24,510 nucleotides of DNA from a virus, in the IMG/VR virus record IMGVR_UViG_3300042406_000637, positions 1-24,510 of that record. One strand, written 5' to 3'. This document shows, one piece after another, positions 22,485 through 24,510 of this stretch (the first letter of the stretch is position 1; each line of letters opens with the position of its first letter). The translations under genes were made by a program, and so were the position numbers. Below the pieces are notes generated by a model that was not told where the DNA came from, did no database searches, and saw only the letters and a list, made by a program, of their open reading frames with translations.

Positions 22485-24345
22485 TTGGTTCTCCCACAGG
22501 TGGTGCAGGGGCTTGACCCTGCGGTGCTTCTTGAGGCGCTTGCTGTGCCTGCGCCTGGGCTTGCTGCTCTTGGGCTTCCGCCTGCATCTGAGCAATCAAG
22601 CCCTCAATCTTGTTGAGGTACTCGTCGAGCGCCGCAATGCGGTCGTCCGACACGCCATCCACGCGAGCTTTGTTGTAGTGCTTGCGTGCGCGGTCGTAGG
22701 CCACGTCGAGTTTCAGCCGCTTATCCGGGTCTGGGTACGGCATGTCGCGGAGAATGAGCGAGCAAGTCTTGTCGACGACGTCCACGTCCGCCGTTTCGAG
22801 GTCTCGCTCGGCCTCGATGTCCGGGATGTTGAGAAGACGCGCTACGACAGAGCGATCCTGGATAATCTTGCGGTCAACCAGCTCCATGACTTCCTGGAAC
22901 ATGGCCGCTTTGGTCTGAGACAGCGCGGAGATGGGCTCGCAGCGGAGCGTGTACTCCTTGCGGTCCATCTGGACGTCTTTCCAGTTGATGCGCTCAAGAG
23001 CGCCTTGCCCAGGGGCAAGAATCTCCACCTGCTCGCCAGCCTCGGACGCCTCTTCGCAGGCGTCGATGATGAGCCAGCCGATGTCGACGTGGAATTGGCG
23101 AACAGATTCGTGAGCAACGCGAAACCGAGCGTCTTCCATGTCATCGTAGACAGAAAGCGCCTTGCCCGAAGCCTGACGAAGACCTGCTGGGAGCACGGAC
23201 TGCGCAGAAAGCTCGGAGATACCTTCGTATCGGAGCATGTTCTGCGCGATCATGTCCTTGTACGCGTACGTGTCCGGGTGGACAGGCTGCGGATTGAAGA
23301 CCTGCGGCGCTTGTCCGGAGTATTCGATGATGGTGCCGACGTCGTTGTCGACCTTGGTCTTACCAAGGGTGCCCGACTGGACCATAATATGGCTGCCGCC
23401 CATCAAATTGTGAGCGACCTGGATCTTCTCGCTGAGCCGGTCGTACTCGTCCTGGGCGGCGGCAAGCTCGATGGCCATGGCGGGGCCGTAGAAGCCCGAC
23501 AGAGGAGCGTTCAGGCGCAGAAAACCGAACCCGAAGTTTTTGTCGCGCGTCCACGGCGACGCAGACAGCGTGCCGGTCGTGAGCGCGATGACTCGGAGAC
23601 CGTCTTCTGCCTTAGGACCAGACGCCAAGTGCGTGGCTTCGTAAACCAGGATCTGGTCCGAATACCGAGCCGTGTTCATGAACGTCGAGTCGTCGTCCGC
23701 AGGTTTTGGAGCCGAAAGAATGGCCTTCTTTCGCTCGTCTGCCGTGCCGTACAGCGAGTCGTCCTCGCTGCCGAACGTCTCCAGGACCACAGAGCGGTCC
23801 ATGTAGCAGCGGTGGTACAGGCATCGAGGCGTTCCGTAGCGAGCCTCGGCATCGGAGACGAGCAGGTCGAAGATCGGGATGCGCTCGATCTGGACAGTCT
23901 TGTCTTGGACGTAGACCTTGACCGCCGCAACGCCAAAGACGAGCACGTCCAGCAGCAATTGCGGGTAGATCTTGCTGTAGCTCGACGCGTAGAAGCAGCC
24001 GTGAAGGAACCTATCGAGGCGACCTGCGCGGTAACGCTGCAAGAAGTCGCCGCCGACAGTCATCGTGCTCGGCAGCGGCATCTGCCGCGCGAGCTTCGCC
24101 TGCATCGTGTTGATGGCGTTGCGCGCTACGTTGAACGAGACACGGTCGTCCCAGACGTTGCGGATAGGCATCCCGAACATCTTGAGGTCGGTGCCGTAAA
24201 CCTCGGCTCCGCGTGTCCACATCTGCCGTCTGTACGCAGATTCGTTGCGGATTGCATTGATTGCTCCGACAACTGCCGTGGCAGGATCTTCTTCACGTTC
24301 GTGAATGAGCCACCATGCGTCGGTAGTTTCGGTGATACCCGCCAT
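22477..24345 (-). CDS. Portal protein
   Basis: A 622-aa portal, the ring at the capsid vertex through which DNA enters and leaves. Recognisable blocks are RVSFNVARNAINTMQAKLAR (68-87), MTVGGDFLQRYRAGRLDRFL (95-114), DVLVFGVAAVKVYV (133-146), and IERIPIFDLLVSDAEARYG (153-171). This arrangement is common in phage portals of this size. The C-terminus is Gln/Ala/Pro-rich (EAQEQQAQAQAQQAPQEAP), a flexible tail that could contact the scaffold or ejection core. I prefer the ATG at 24345; a TTG nine bases upstream is the alternative and has only a weak GGA before it. The gene heads the visible head-gene block. Confidence 0.85.
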   Translation of the reverse strand: MAGITETTDAWWLIHEREEDPATAVVGAINAIRNESAYRRQMWTRGAEVYGTDLKMFGMPIRNVWDDRVSFNVARNAINTMQAKLARQMPLPSTMTVGGDFLQRYRAGRLDRFLHGCFYASSYSKIYPQLLLDVLVFGVAAVKVYVQDKTVQIERIPIFDLLVSDAEARYGTPRCLYHRCYMDRSVVLETFGSEDDSLYGTADERKKAILSAPKPADDDSTFMNTARYSDQILVYEATHLASGPKAEDGLRVIALTTGTLSASPWTRDKNFGFGFLRLNAPLSGFYGPAMAIELAAAQDEYDRLSEKIQVAHNLMGGSHIMVQSGTLGKTKVDNDVGTIIEYSGQAPQVFNPQPVHPDTYAYKDMIAQNMLRYEGISELSAQSVLPAGLRQASGKALSVYDDMEDARFRVAHESVRQFHVDIGWLIIDACEEASEAGEQVEILAPGQGALERINWKDVQMDRKEYTLRCEPISALSQTKAAMFQEVMELVDRKIIQDRSVVARLLNIPDIEAERDLETADVDVVDKTCSLILRDMPYPDPDKRLKLDVAYDRARKHYNKARVDGVSDDRIAALDEYLNKIEGLIAQMQAEAQEQQAQAQAQQAPQEAPQGQAPAPPVGEPNV

Positions 24346-24378
24346 TTTTTGCAAGGTATCCAGTACATGGCACTTATA

Positions 24379-24510
24379 TCAAGGTCGAAATCCAGTACGC
24401 CGCTGGCTGCGCTCATTTTTACGACGTATTTTCTTTTCTATAGGAACCCAGATTTTGTGTTCTTCCTCTGTGAGTCCCTTGTAGTCCTCTTCAAAAGCCT
24501 GCTGTTCTCC
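24379..24510 (-). CDS. 3' end of an upstream gene, possible large terminase
   Basis: The minus strand is open for 43 codons from the window edge to a TGA at 24381-24379. The visible C-terminus (FEEDYKGLTEEEHKIWVPIE, then a basic tail KKIRRKNERSQRR) is charged and looks like a normal protein end. The large terminase usually precedes the portal, so it could be its C-terminus, but no catalytic residue is in view. The segment is clearly less GC-rich than the portal gene (about 40% in the 60 bp at 24421-24480). It ends 33 bp before the portal ATG. A frame of this length at an edge could also be chance. Confidence 0.5.
   Translation of the reverse strand, partial: GEQQAFEEDYKGLTEEEHKIWVPIEKKIRRKNERSQRRTGFRP

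Noticed and set aside
22485-22595. N-terminal extension of the scaffold with an Arg/Lys-rich leader
   Set aside because: It lies inside the portal gene, and the ATG at 22484 has a GGGAG SD at good spacing. The basic leader is the portal Gln/Ala/Pro tail read in another frame.
24355-24385. Possible promoter (TTGATA with a 17-bp spacer) before the portal gene
   Set aside because: The would-be -10 element, ATACCT, is poor, and the site lies at the end of an upstream open frame within what looks like one operon.
1-24510. tRNA genes, CRISPR arrays, insertion sequences, integrase or attachment sites
   Set aside because: None seen on reading both strands. Repeats found are short and lie within coding sequence.

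Overview
This window is a stretch of a tailed-phage genome (or a prophage remnant of one) with a short-tailed, podovirus-like virion plan. The evidence is the gene order on the minus strand, read from high to low coordinates: portal, acidic scaffold, major capsid protein, two small head proteins, head-tail adaptor, a very long nozzle-type tail protein, three large Ala/Gly-rich internal (ejection) proteins, a small fibre-associated protein, a tail fibre, then small genes and a lysis module. This is the order seen in T7-like phages, but the proteins are long (the nozzle is 1710 aa) and no RNA polymerase is visible. The sequence is clearly GC-rich. A lipoprotein gene among the lysis genes suggests a Gram-negative host; the host cannot be named from the sequence.

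Layout. 1-1249 (+ strand): the 3' end of a helical protein that may be a small terminase subunit, a RusA-type Holliday junction resolvase, and a protein with two ribbon-helix-helix-like units. 1149-4341 (- strand): ten small genes, including a GH73-like endolysin, a lipoprotein, two one-TM proteins, and two proteins resembling the uncharacterised phage families DUF5872 and DUF6321. 4346-6032: tail fibre and a small beta-rich partner. 6090-12867: three ejection-type proteins. 12875-19409: nozzle, a small structural protein and the adaptor. 19413-24345: head genes. 24379-24510: the AT-richer 3' end of another minus-strand gene, possibly the large terminase. The two strands converge at about 1.2 kb, where the last genes overlap tail to tail by 101 bp.

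The minus-strand genes look like one long late operon. Most junctions are stop/start overlaps (TGATG, ATGA, GTGA) or gaps under 15 bp. Only two internal gaps exceed 50 bp. One of them, just after the capsid gene, holds a strong hairpin that could lower expression downstream of the capsid gene, as the T7 terminator after gene 10 does. There is no gene-free stretch over 300 bp. I saw no tRNA, CRISPR array, insertion sequence, integrase or attachment site.

I found no clearly new multi-gene system. The least explained parts are the small-gene and lysis region (1149-4341), the tandem RHH protein with its antisense overlap, and the extra beta modules inserted into the adaptor and nozzle proteins.
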